The translations under genes were made by a program, and so were the position numbers. Shown here piece after piece: positions 8,570 to 17,102 of a stretch of 64,000 nt of DNA; within the stretch, counting starts at the first letter, position 1; the number at the start of each line of letters is the position of its first letter. This stretch comes from Acinetobacter calcoaceticus (GTDB taxonomy: Bacteria > Pseudomonadota > Gammaproteobacteria > Pseudomonadales > Moraxellaceae): the NCBI RefSeq assembly GCF_900520355.1, contig NZ_LS999521.1:2108001-2172000 (forward strand), written 5' to 3'. Under the pieces are notes generated by a model, which worked only from the letters and a program-made list of their open reading frames with translations, did no database searches and was not told the origin of the DNA.

Positions 8570-9712
8570 TTATTTTAGCTTTGGGTCTAACGCATCACGA
8601 AGTGCATCAGTAAACATTGAAAATGCGGTCACCAAAATAGCCATTGCGACAGAGGCTGCGACTAGCTGCCACCACTTACCTAAAAGAAGTTCACTTTGTG
8701 CTTCATTTAACATGCTGCCCCAAGACACCACACCGACTGGTACACCAAAACCCAAGAAACTCAAAATGACTTCAGATTTAATAAAAGAAACCACCAAAAT
8801 CGACATTTGAACTAAAGCGATATGGCTAACGTTTGGAAAAATATGAATGAACATACGGCGGAAATGTCCAACGCCAATTGCTTTAGCTGCAAGAACGTAT
8901 TCACGTGCAGTATGTTTCATATATTCGGCACGAATTAACCGATAAACACCCGTCCAACCCGTTAAACCCAAAATCAGAACAATAGATAAAATGCCTTTTT
9001 GTTGAAGTACGGCAGCAATCGCAAGCACTAATAATAAATATGGAATTGAGGTAAAAATGTTATAGAACCAGTTAAGAATATCATCGACCCAACCGCCAAA
9101 ATATCCTGAAATTGCACCTAAAAGCGTACCGATACCTACTGCAAGTAAAGCAGATATAACCCCAACAAGAATTGAAGTTTCAGCCCCTTTAATTGTTTTC
9201 TTTAAAACATCTTGTCCCCACTTATCAGCTCCAAAGACAAGTGTACTTTTCAGTTCTGTTTGCTGGTCTAAAAGATGTCCACCAAGTTGCTGATCAATGG
9301 CTTTCATATCATCAGCTAATGGGTCAGCTACGCCATAGTAATCAATCGCGTCCCCTGAACTCTTGCTTTGTTTAATCTGCGCATTCAGTTCTTTGATAAC
9401 ATCTTTTAAAGGATCTACCGGATTTATTGGTAACTCCTCGTCAACCGCCGCAGCATTTTGTTCAGCATCTGTTGTCTTATCTGCACCTATAAATGTGGGA
9501 GGTGCGTAGCTCACTGCAACCTCTTTATTCCAGTCAGATGCAATCACACCCGTCATTGATAGAACCAAGATAATAAAATAAAGCAATACGATCGCTAACG
9601 ATGACATTGCGATCTTGTCAGCCCGAAGACGTCGCATGGCAAGTTTCCACAGACCAGATGAATGAGCTTCGGCTTTTGTTTGTTGTTTTCTTTTTGATAA
9701 AACGCTCAGCAT
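8570..9712 (-). CDS. Peptide ABC transporter permease (OppC/YejE type)
   Basis: 380-aa inner-membrane permease. One membrane segment lies near residues 38-60, followed by a long periplasmic stretch (about 65-175) containing FGADKWGQDVL, the OppC-family hallmark (FGxDxxGRDxxS in most members). Five further segments and the EAA loop EYVLAAKAIGVGHFRRMFIHIFPN (around residue 270-290) contact the ATPase. The periplasmic insert is longer than in E. coli OppC and YejE. It is translated 7 bp downstream of the partner permease, so the two are co-expressed. Confidence 0.92.
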   Translation of the reverse strand: MLSVLSKRKQQTKAEAHSSGLWKLAMRRLRADKIAMSSLAIVLLYFIILVLSMTGVIASDWNKEVAVSYAPPTFIGADKTTDAEQNAAAVDEELPINPVDPLKDVIKELNAQIKQSKSSGDAIDYYGVADPLADDMKAIDQQLGGHLLDQQTELKSTLVFGADKWGQDVLKKTIKGAETSILVGVISALLAVGIGTLLGAISGYFGGWVDDILNWFYNIFTSIPYLLLVLAIAAVLQQKGILSIVLILGLTGWTGVYRLIRAEYMKHTAREYVLAAKAIGVGHFRRMFIHIFPNVSHIALVQMSILVVSFIKSEVILSFLGFGVPVGVVSWGSMLNEAQSELLLGKWWQLVAASVAMAILVTAFSMFTDALRDALDPKLK

Positions 9713-9719
9713 AGCCCAC

Positions 9720-10658
9720 CTACTTCAACTGTACACGTGGATCAACCACTTTGTAGACCAAATCAGCAATCAGATTAAAAATCATGGTTGCAGCTGCGAT
9801 GTATACTGTAATTGCCTTAATAACAGGAAAATCACTTCGTTCAACTGCAATAATGACCTCTCGACCAATACCAGGAATACCAAAAAAACGTTCAATTAAA
9901 AATGCGCCTATGAGTAACGCCGGTAAAGTAGACATCACATCGGTAATAATCGGAATTGAAGCGTTACGTAGTACATGAACTCCCAAAATTCGGCTTTCAC
10001 CGACACCTTTAGCACGTGCCGTTCTAACGTAATCTTGATTAATCTCATCAAGCACAAAACTACGATACAAACGTAAGGTCGGTGCAATACTCACAACCAA
10101 CATGATTAAAACTGGAAGTAAGGCAAATTTAAATAAATTCTCAGTAAAGGTGTCACTCCAGCCTTGTACAGGGAACCAACTGAGCTGATAAGCCAAAACA
10201 TATTGAAAAACAATAATGTAAACTAAAATACTAATTGACATAGCAATAGTACATAGCATCATGACCATACGATCAGTTAAAGAACCTCGTACCGCTGCAA
10301 CGGCTAAGGCCAAAATAATTGAAATAACGGTCTGTAAAATAGTGAGCGGAATTAAGAGCGTGAGCGACGGCCCTAAGCGGGTTAAAATAATTTGGGAAAC
10401 AGGTTCGCCAGTACTCCAACTTGCACCATAATCAAAAGTCAGAATCTGCTTAATGAAAATCCAGAGCTGGACGTAATACGGTTGATCGACACCTAGCTGT
10501 TTACGAATGTTTTCGATCTGCTCAGGATTGGACATCTTGCCTGCTAAAATATAGGCTGGATCTCCACCGACCCAGTTAAAAAGAATAAAAATAAGTAAGA
10601 CTACCCCCAACATGGTTGGAATCATCTGCCATAAACGCCGAATAACATATGCCAGCAT
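9720..10658 (-). CDS. Peptide ABC transporter permease (OppB/YejB type)
   Basis: 312-aa inner-membrane permease with about six membrane segments. The start MLAYVIRRLWQMIPTMLGV and the extracytoplasmic GDPAYILAGKMSNPEQIENIRKQLG are classical OppB/DppB features. The EAA coupling motif DYVRTARAKGVGESRILGVHVLRN is near residues 208-231. It pairs with the OppC-type permease downstream. The gene lies 12 bp from the exported peptidase gene, so translation is probably coupled along the operon. Confidence 0.93.
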   Translation of the reverse strand: MLAYVIRRLWQMIPTMLGVVLLIFILFNWVGGDPAYILAGKMSNPEQIENIRKQLGVDQPYYVQLWIFIKQILTFDYGASWSTGEPVSQIILTRLGPSLTLLIPLTILQTVISIILALAVAAVRGSLTDRMVMMLCTIAMSISILVYIIVFQYVLAYQLSWFPVQGWSDTFTENLFKFALLPVLIMLVVSIAPTLRLYRSFVLDEINQDYVRTARAKGVGESRILGVHVLRNASIPIITDVMSTLPALLIGAFLIERFFGIPGIGREVIIAVERSDFPVIKAITVYIAAATMIFNLIADLVYKVVDPRVQLK

Positions 10659-10670
10659 AGTGATAATTCC

Positions 10671-12686
10671 TTATTTAACCCGTTGTCCGGTAATTTCATT
10701 AAAGAATGCTTTATTGTCAGGCTCACGACCAAGAAAATCTTTCACTAACTCAGCTGCTGGTTTTTGGCTACCCTGCGATAAAATCGTTTGACGGTAACGT
10801 TGCCCTACTTGCGGATTATTGAGGTTATCGCCATACGCAGAAAGCATATCTAAAGCTAAAACCTCAGACCACATATAGCCGTAATAACCTGCTTGATACC
10901 CCCCCATCAAATGCCCAAACTGCCCTGGAAACTCTGTTGTTGGTACATAACCTAACGCTGTAGCAGCTTCCATTTTTTGCCAATTTTCTAAAGGCTTTAC
11001 TTTTAATGCATCAGCAGTATGTAATGACATATCGTACTGTGCATAAAGAGTTTGACGCGCATAACGCAAACCACGTCCATAATTATGTACTGCTTTTAAA
11101 CGAGCAATGAGTTCGTCATCAACACGTGGACATGCCGGGTCACAATAATCAGCCACTTTAGATAAAGTCTCTTTACGGCGTGCCCACTCTTCATACATTT
11201 GAGACGGCGCTTCTACAAAATCACGCTCTACGGATGTTCCCGACTGACTGGCATAACGTGTATTTGATAATATGCCATGTAAAGCATGGCCAAATTCATG
11301 AACAAAAGTTTCTAGCTCATCACTGTTTAAACCTTTACGGTTAAAATTGGTGACTAATGCTGAAACGGGTAATCGATTGGTTAAAGTGCTACCACCGTAT
11401 ACACCCCAAACTGCGGCATGGCCATATTTCCCCTCACGAGGGAATTTATCCATATATAAGCCACCCAAAAGCTTTCCTGTCTTTTTATCAACTACATCGT
11501 AATATTCAACTTCGTTCTGCCATGCTTTAACTTTGACAGGTTTAAAATCAATACCGTAAAGCTCAGAAGAAATAGCAAACAACCATTTTTGTGCAGCTAA
11601 AGTCGGAAAATAATCACGAAGCTTTTCCTGATCAATCTGATATTTACTCTTACGAAGTTTTTCACTCCAGTAAGCTTCACTCCAACGTGTTATCTCGGTT
11701 TTATCTAAAGGCGTTTTTAAAGTTTGCGCTTTAAATGCTCGGAGTTCTTCGACTTCTTTACGTTCAAGGGGTGCTACTTTTTTTTGTACGTCTGCCAAAA
11801 ACTGGTTTACAGCATCAGGGGTTTTAGCCATACGATCTTTTAAAACCCAATCCGCATAACTTGCTTTTCCAAACAATTGTGCCAACTCATAACGCAAATC
11901 TATTGCCTGCTTGAGTAGTTTTAAATTTTGCTCAGTACCACGGCGTGTAAAAGCAATCTGATATCTTTTTCGGGCATCATCATTATCTGCCAACTCCATA
12001 AATGGCCGATATTCTGGATATTCAAAACCAACCAAATAATTTCCTTTCGCATTCTTTTTCAAACCTGAAATATAACTTTCTGGTAAACCCTTCATCTCTT
12101 CAGGAGTAAACTCAAGTTTTTCAGGGTTATCACGAACGTTACGGGCATATTCTTGTTCTAATTTAGTCAATTCATCCAGAATAGCTTTCATTCTTGCGCG
12201 TTTTGTAGGTTCAAGTTGAACACCTGTATCTTCAAATTGGCTCAAGATATCTTGACGATATTTTTTATCAACTGGGTCAGTTGCTTGTGTATTTTTAATT
12301 AAGTTATATAGTTTGGGATTTTGAAATATATCGGTGTGAAACTGATTAATTTTGATTTCACAATCTTCCGCCGCTTTACGCAATTTTGCATCTGGGTCTA
12401 CGTTGCTATATAAGCTTATCGGACCTGAAAAATCTTCAAAATGAGCAAAAATTTTATCCCATTTTGCCAAAATAGGTGCCGCTGCTGCGTTGGCATCAAC
12501 AGGTGTTTTCTCAAAGTCTGTAATCTGTTGCTGAATTTTTTTTAAATTAGAATCACACCATGTTGGAAGCTGTTTTGCTTTAAGTAATGGCAATGTAGCA
12601 CGAGTTATTTCAGCTGAAGCATAGTGGTTTATACCTATAGCTAACATACATAGCGTTGTCATTTTTAGTGTTTTATTCTTCATCAT
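10671..12686 (-). CDS. Exported M3 family zinc metallopeptidase
   Basis: 671-aa thimet-oligopeptidase-family protease (M3), related to Dcp and OpdA, which cleave short peptides. The zinc motif HEFGH lies near residue 464 in ETFVHEFGHALHG, followed by the third-ligand region FVEAPSQMYEEW. Unlike cytosolic E. coli OpdA and Dcp, this protein begins with a convincing Sec signal peptide: a basic start (MMKNKTLK), a hydrophobic core and an ASA cleavage site near residue 25. It should therefore act in the periplasm. It sits between the binding-protein and permease genes of a peptide transporter, suggesting that it trims peptides before inner-membrane transport (inference). Confidence 0.9.
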   Translation of the reverse strand: MMKNKTLKMTTLCMLAIGINHYASAEITRATLPLLKAKQLPTWCDSNLKKIQQQITDFEKTPVDANAAAAPILAKWDKIFAHFEDFSGPISLYSNVDPDAKLRKAAEDCEIKINQFHTDIFQNPKLYNLIKNTQATDPVDKKYRQDILSQFEDTGVQLEPTKRARMKAILDELTKLEQEYARNVRDNPEKLEFTPEEMKGLPESYISGLKKNAKGNYLVGFEYPEYRPFMELADNDDARKRYQIAFTRRGTEQNLKLLKQAIDLRYELAQLFGKASYADWVLKDRMAKTPDAVNQFLADVQKKVAPLERKEVEELRAFKAQTLKTPLDKTEITRWSEAYWSEKLRKSKYQIDQEKLRDYFPTLAAQKWLFAISSELYGIDFKPVKVKAWQNEVEYYDVVDKKTGKLLGGLYMDKFPREGKYGHAAVWGVYGGSTLTNRLPVSALVTNFNRKGLNSDELETFVHEFGHALHGILSNTRYASQSGTSVERDFVEAPSQMYEEWARRKETLSKVADYCDPACPRVDDELIARLKAVHNYGRGLRYARQTLYAQYDMSLHTADALKVKPLENWQKMEAATALGYVPTTEFPGQFGHLMGGYQAGYYGYMWSEVLALDMLSAYGDNLNNPQVGQRYRQTILSQGSQKPAAELVKDFLGREPDNKAFFNEITGQRVK

Positions 12687-12703
12687 ATCTCCAGATTTTT
12701 CAT

Positions 12704-14524
12704 TTAATGATTAGATTTAGTATTTGTATCAATATCAATGTACATCCACTCAGCATGTAAAATTGGATGCTTCTTATATCCAATAATTTGTGGCTGGGCC
12801 AACATATTTCGGTAGCGGGCATAGGACATCTGCACAGGCATATAGACTTCTAACAAACGCGTCATTTTTCGATAAAGTGCATCCCGTTCAGGGCCAGCTT
12901 TCATTTGTTGAGTTTGGCGATACAACTGGTCAAACTCTGGAATCGGACCACAAGACCAGTTCGTCATATGTGTATTTGGACCATAAAAATTCTGCATAAA
13001 ATTATCACCATCAGGATAATCCGCAATCCATGCAGAAGCACCAAACATACCTTCACATTGTTTTTGTGCACGAATTAGATCTGCAAACAGCATGGGTTTA
13101 AACACCATTCGAATATTCAAACTATCAAAGTTTTTTTTCCAAAGTTCAGCACTTTGCTGACCAATACTGTCACTGCGCGCCATATATTCAATGACGAGGG
13201 GCTTCCCGTTTGGTTGTGTGCGCCAACCTGATGCATCTTTTTTATAGTGATATCGATCTAATAGTAAATTTGCTGCTTTCACCGAATACGGCGTACTGGT
13301 TCTATACTGAGGGTCATATCCCACGACACCGGGTGGTACTGGAAAATGTAGACGCTCGGCATCATCATTTCTTACTAATTTAATTTCTTGATCTAGTGAG
13401 CGAGACATTGCAATTGCACGGCGTAATGCAATTTTTTCCTTACCCATTCCTCCAACGACCGGATTTTTAAGGTTCCAATAAATATAGCTAATTTCAGGAT
13501 CAACAATACGAGATAAATGAACACCTTCTTTGGCAAGCTCAGGTCTTAATTTACCGTCTTTAATCGCCTTCGCGACCAATTGCCCTTCAAGCTGAAATAT
13601 ATCAATTTCACCACGCTGAAATGCCAGCCATCGTGATTGATTTTCTTCCATAACCTGAATATCAATTGTACCAATTTGAGGCATTTTTTTGCCTTTCAGG
13701 CGCTTCACAATTGCCTCATCCTCAGGGCTACTGGCTGCAAAGTTCCAAGTGAAACCACGAAAATCTGGATTAGATTTTAAAACAATACGCGAAGCAGGCA
13801 CCCATTTACTGAGTACATAAGGTCCTGTACCTACAGGATGTCCCATGACAAAACCAGCTTTGTCTTTATACTTTTCGATGACTTCACGCGCCACAGCACC
13901 TGTCGGGTCATGTGCCAGTAATAAAGGAAAGTTATAGTCAGGCTGAACTAAACGAATAACTAAAGTGTATCTATCCGGTGTTTGTAAACCACTTACCTTT
14001 TGGTCATAGTTAAATTTTCCGGTTTTATTGGCTGCTTTTATTAGTGCATCCATACCTTCAATTTTGTTCTCTAACAACCAGCTGTTGGGAGAACGTAAAT
14101 TCGGATCCAACAACCGTTTAAAAGAGTACGCATAATCATTGGCCGTTAACTCTCTAGGCTTCCCTTTAAAAACAGGGTCTGGCGTAAAATAAATGCCTTT
14201 TTTAATGTGAATGGTATAAGTCAGGCCGTCTGCACTCACTTCGGGCATCATGGTTGCAACTTGTGGGACGAGTTTGGCTGGCCTTGCTAAATAATCATAG
14301 GTATATAAAGTTTCAAATATTGAAGTGGTTACATGCGCCGAATATAAATCATGTGAGTACGCTGGATCGAAACCTGTTTCAGCTGTCGGGAATACATAAC
14401 GTAAAACTTTATTTGGATCGGCGGGGCTTTTCGCAAAAATACTTGTAGATCCCGTTAATGCCATGCTGGCAAATAACAAACCGACACCACAATGCTTGAG
14501 CTGTTTTATTAAATTTTCAGTCAT
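12704..14524 (-). CDS. Peptide ABC transporter substrate-binding protein (family 5), copy 2
   Basis: 606-aa periplasmic solute-binding protein of the SBP_bac_5 (OppA/DppA/YejA) family. A signal peptide ends around residue 32 (SIFAKSP). The mature part keeps the family elements LKxGIYFTPDPVFKG, AYSFKRLLDPN, GHPVGTGPYVLSKW and a C-terminal ADYPDGDNFMQNFYGPN. It is a clear paralogue of the next gene upstream, with matching segments throughout, but diverged enough to suggest a different peptide preference. There is no lipobox, so it is probably soluble in the periplasm. Spacing to its neighbours is 17-18 bp, consistent with one transcript. Confidence 0.92.
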   Translation of the reverse strand: MTENLIKQLKHCGVGLLFASMALTGSTSIFAKSPADPNKVLRYVFPTAETGFDPAYSHDLYSAHVTTSIFETLYTYDYLARPAKLVPQVATMMPEVSADGLTYTIHIKKGIYFTPDPVFKGKPRELTANDYAYSFKRLLDPNLRSPNSWLLENKIEGMDALIKAANKTGKFNYDQKVSGLQTPDRYTLVIRLVQPDYNFPLLLAHDPTGAVAREVIEKYKDKAGFVMGHPVGTGPYVLSKWVPASRIVLKSNPDFRGFTWNFAASSPEDEAIVKRLKGKKMPQIGTIDIQVMEENQSRWLAFQRGEIDIFQLEGQLVAKAIKDGKLRPELAKEGVHLSRIVDPEISYIYWNLKNPVVGGMGKEKIALRRAIAMSRSLDQEIKLVRNDDAERLHFPVPPGVVGYDPQYRTSTPYSVKAANLLLDRYHYKKDASGWRTQPNGKPLVIEYMARSDSIGQQSAELWKKNFDSLNIRMVFKPMLFADLIRAQKQCEGMFGASAWIADYPDGDNFMQNFYGPNTHMTNWSCGPIPEFDQLYRQTQQMKAGPERDALYRKMTRLLEVYMPVQMSYARYRNMLAQPQIIGYKKHPILHAEWMYIDIDTNTKSNH

Positions 14525-14542
14525 ATTTATCTTTATCTAAAA

Positions 14543-16321
14543 TTATTTTTTAACAGGGGTAATATCAAGATATTGCCAGTTTGTATTCATCATTGGGTGG
14601 GGTTTAAATCCCTGAACTTGCGGCTGTACCAACCAGTTACGAAGTCGAGTTACATGAATAATCCACGGATTGTCAGCTTCAATCTGGCGGTTAAGCTTTT
14701 CATAATATGGTAGACGTTGTTGGGGTGGCAAATGAGTGACTTGTTTATAAAGAGCGTCATAAGTTTTAGACTGGTAACAAGCATGGTTTCCTTGCCCCGC
14801 GTTTGGACCATAAAGTAATTGTGCAAAATTGTCTCCTTCAGGATAGTCAGCAATCCATGCTCCACTCCAAATCATATATTTACATTGAGTTGCAGCTTTT
14901 AAATTATCCGCAAAATTACTCACCTTGAAGTCAGCGCGAATACCAATAGCATCCAGATTTTTTTTCCAGAGTTCGGAATGAATAACCGATGCTGAGCTAT
15001 TTTCATTATTAATTTTTAAAACCAAAGGTTTCCCGTTTGGTAAGTTCCGGTAGCCATCAGCCCCTTTTTTATAACCATAATGATCAAGTAGTTTATTGGC
15101 TAATAGCGGATTGTATCCTACGCTACTCCTGTACTTCGGATTATATCCATTTACACCTTCAGGTATAAACATCTCTGCTCTAACAGCTTGACCTTTGTAA
15201 GCCTGTCTTATACTTTCTTTTTGATCATATGCCAAAGTAATTGCTCGACGAAGCGCGATCTTTTCTGGGCTAAAACCACCAATCACCGGATCACGCATGT
15301 TCATCATCGTATAGGTAATTTCAGGTTCTTTATTAGGGAAATGCTTAATTCCTTTTTTTTGAAAAGATGCTTTAAGTTGTCCCTTATCTAAAGCTTGAGG
15401 AACTGCATTCGCAGTAAGTCTATCAAAATCCAATTGACCAGACTGAAAAGCTAACCATCGTGACTGTTGCTCTTCAATAATACTGACTACAACTTTACCA
15501 ATTTGCGGCATTTTCTTACCGCTCATTTCTTTAACAAGCTGATTATCCCACGGCATTCCTGTTGACTTAAAGTTCCACACGAACCCCCGATAATCAGGAT
15601 TGGCAACCAGCTCGACCTTACTTCTTGGTACATATTTACTTAACATGTAAGGCCCTGTCCCTACCGGATGCATACCAATACGGTCGCCATAATAATCAAC
15701 AACCTCTTTGGCAACTCCACCAAAAGATATATAGGCAAGAATATAAGGAAAATTAAAGTCTTGCCGAGTTAAAGTAAGTTGTAGAGTATATCGATCAAGC
15801 GCTTTCACTCCTGCAATGGGTACAGCATAATCAAATTTTCCAGTTTTCTTTGCCTTAGCTACAACCGCATCGGCACCTAACAATTTCCCATCAATGAATG
15901 AAACAGAAGGTGCCCTATTTTCAGGATCTAAAATGCGTTTAATTGCATAAACATAATCTTCTGCCACAAGCTCGCGACGTTTACCTTTAAAAGCAGGGTC
16001 ATTGGTGAAATAAATACCTGGCTTAATTTTAAATGTATAAACTTTACCGTCTTGTTCAACCTTAGGCAGACTTTCAGCCGTATAAGGAACTAACTGCACA
16101 GGACGAGCTAAATAATCATATTTAAGTAAAGGCTCGAAAATGGCTTCTGCAATACTGCCACTATAAAAATTGGTGGTTTTAACCATGTCAAAACCATCAT
16201 CAGGTGCTTCATATGCAACATGTAATATTTTGTTTGGTTGTGCAGGCGTTTGGGCGAAAGCACAAGAAACTGATGTAATAGCCAGACTTAAAATGGCGAG
16301 CTTAAAAATTTTTAATTTCAA
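14543..16321 (-). CDS. Peptide ABC transporter substrate-binding protein (family 5), copy 1
   Basis: 592-aa periplasmic SBP_bac_5 protein and first gene of the leftward transporter operon. The signal peptide is MKLKIFKLAILSLAITSVSC followed by AFA, with cleavage near residue 23. Family elements include IKPGIYFTNDPAFKG, MHPVGTGPYMLSKYVP and ADYPEGDNFAQLLYGPN. The pattern resembles YejA-like binding proteins. A Cys lies near the signal end, but the context (SVSCAFAQ) fits signal peptidase I better than a lipobox. Expression is probably driven from the 781-bp divergent gap, where a sigma-54-like site lies on this strand. Confidence 0.92.
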   Translation of the reverse strand: MKLKIFKLAILSLAITSVSCAFAQTPAQPNKILHVAYEAPDDGFDMVKTTNFYSGSIAEAIFEPLLKYDYLARPVQLVPYTAESLPKVEQDGKVYTFKIKPGIYFTNDPAFKGKRRELVAEDYVYAIKRILDPENRAPSVSFIDGKLLGADAVVAKAKKTGKFDYAVPIAGVKALDRYTLQLTLTRQDFNFPYILAYISFGGVAKEVVDYYGDRIGMHPVGTGPYMLSKYVPRSKVELVANPDYRGFVWNFKSTGMPWDNQLVKEMSGKKMPQIGKVVVSIIEEQQSRWLAFQSGQLDFDRLTANAVPQALDKGQLKASFQKKGIKHFPNKEPEITYTMMNMRDPVIGGFSPEKIALRRAITLAYDQKESIRQAYKGQAVRAEMFIPEGVNGYNPKYRSSVGYNPLLANKLLDHYGYKKGADGYRNLPNGKPLVLKINNENSSASVIHSELWKKNLDAIGIRADFKVSNFADNLKAATQCKYMIWSGAWIADYPEGDNFAQLLYGPNAGQGNHACYQSKTYDALYKQVTHLPPQQRLPYYEKLNRQIEADNPWIIHVTRLRNWLVQPQVQGFKPHPMMNTNWQYLDITPVKK

Positions 16322-16512
16322 GTTCCTACCTACTTAATTAATATTTTAAAGATATTATCCTTTTGAGTAACATCTAAATCCGCATAAGAAAAGTTCTTTC
16401 TCAACGGACTACTTTCTTCTTTGTAAATTATTAAATGTTTTATTCAATCTTTTATTTGATCAAATGGAAAAATCTAACAATAAAATTAGAAAGCTGTAAC
16501 TATCTAATATAA

Positions 16513-16528
16513 AGCGAATTTCATGCCA
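16513..16528 (-). promoter_or_regulatory. Sigma-54-like promoter for the peptide ABC operon (candidate)
   Basis: On the minus strand the site reads TGGCATGAAATTCGCT. It matches 9 of the 11 specified positions of TGGCAC-N5-TTGCW, with the invariant GG and GC doublets exactly 12 bases apart. The predicted transcription start would be about 180 bases upstream of the binding-protein ATG. The two mismatches leave it uncertain. Confidence 0.4.
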
Positions 16529-17032
16529 TATTTTATGATCAAGAATAACCTATATAAAAATATTTAAAATTTACATCTTTATTAGGCACTTAAAGCTGAT
16601 TGGAATATATAAACAAAAGTAAGTTTTTGCCAAATATTATATTTATATAACTTATCCATTATTAACCTATAATGCACAATTAAAAGTCATAATTGTTTCA
16701 TTTTAGCTCAAAATTTTTTTATAGTTTAAATAGAAAATCTCCACATATACAGCTGATTTATCTATAAAAAGTAAAACTCAAAAGAAATGTTACATTATAC
16801 AATTACATTTTAAAAAGTTCTAAAAAGATACAAAAGTAAAAAATAAATACATGAACAATCCAATAATGATTATTTTTTATACAAATAATTTTGGAACTTT
16901 TAGCCAACATAGAAAAACTTACCAAATGGAAAACTTTTTAAACAAAGATAAAACTCTAAATCCTCATCACAACCATAATAAAATCAATATTTATCAACAT
17001 TTTGCATAAGCTAAAAAAAGAAAAATATATAG

Positions 17033-17049
17033 TTGGCACTTGCTTTGCT
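17033..17049 (+). promoter_or_regulatory. Sigma-54 (RpoN) promoter of the TonB receptor operon
   Basis: TTGGCAC at 17033-17039, five bases, then TTGCT at 17045-17049. This is a full match to the consensus TTGGCAC-N5-TTGCW, with GG and GC at the required 12-base spacing. Transcription would start near 17060, giving a leader of about 43 bases before the ATG at 17103. A sigma-54 promoter implies an enhancer-binding activator, which is not encoded in this window. Confidence 0.82.
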
Positions 17050-17102
17050 TAAACACTTTTCAGCAATATCGCTAACTACAACAAAAAGGGATCAAATCCA
17101 CG

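Larger units (their letters stand above)
16322..17102. other. 781-bp divergent regulatory gap of the peptide-uptake system
   Basis: Very AT-rich non-coding stretch between the first binding-protein gene (leftward) and the receptor gene (rightward). I found no small gene. It contains a near-perfect sigma-54 site for the receptor (17033-17049) and a weaker sigma-54-like site on the minus strand (16513-16528). An imperfect inverted repeat, AAATGT 16785-16790 and ACATTT 16805-16810, is a weak candidate activator site. No convincing Fur box was seen. Confidence 0.7.

Noticed and set aside
16617..16638. TTTGGCAAAAACTTACTT on the minus strand as another sigma-54 promoter
   Set aside because: The GG element is present but the required GC at 12 bases is missing.
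16785..16810. AAATGT...ACATTT inverted repeat as the enhancer site for the sigma-54 activator
   Set aside because: Arms are only 6 bp in very AT-rich DNA, the spacing does not fit TGT-N10-ACA, and such repeats are expected by chance here.
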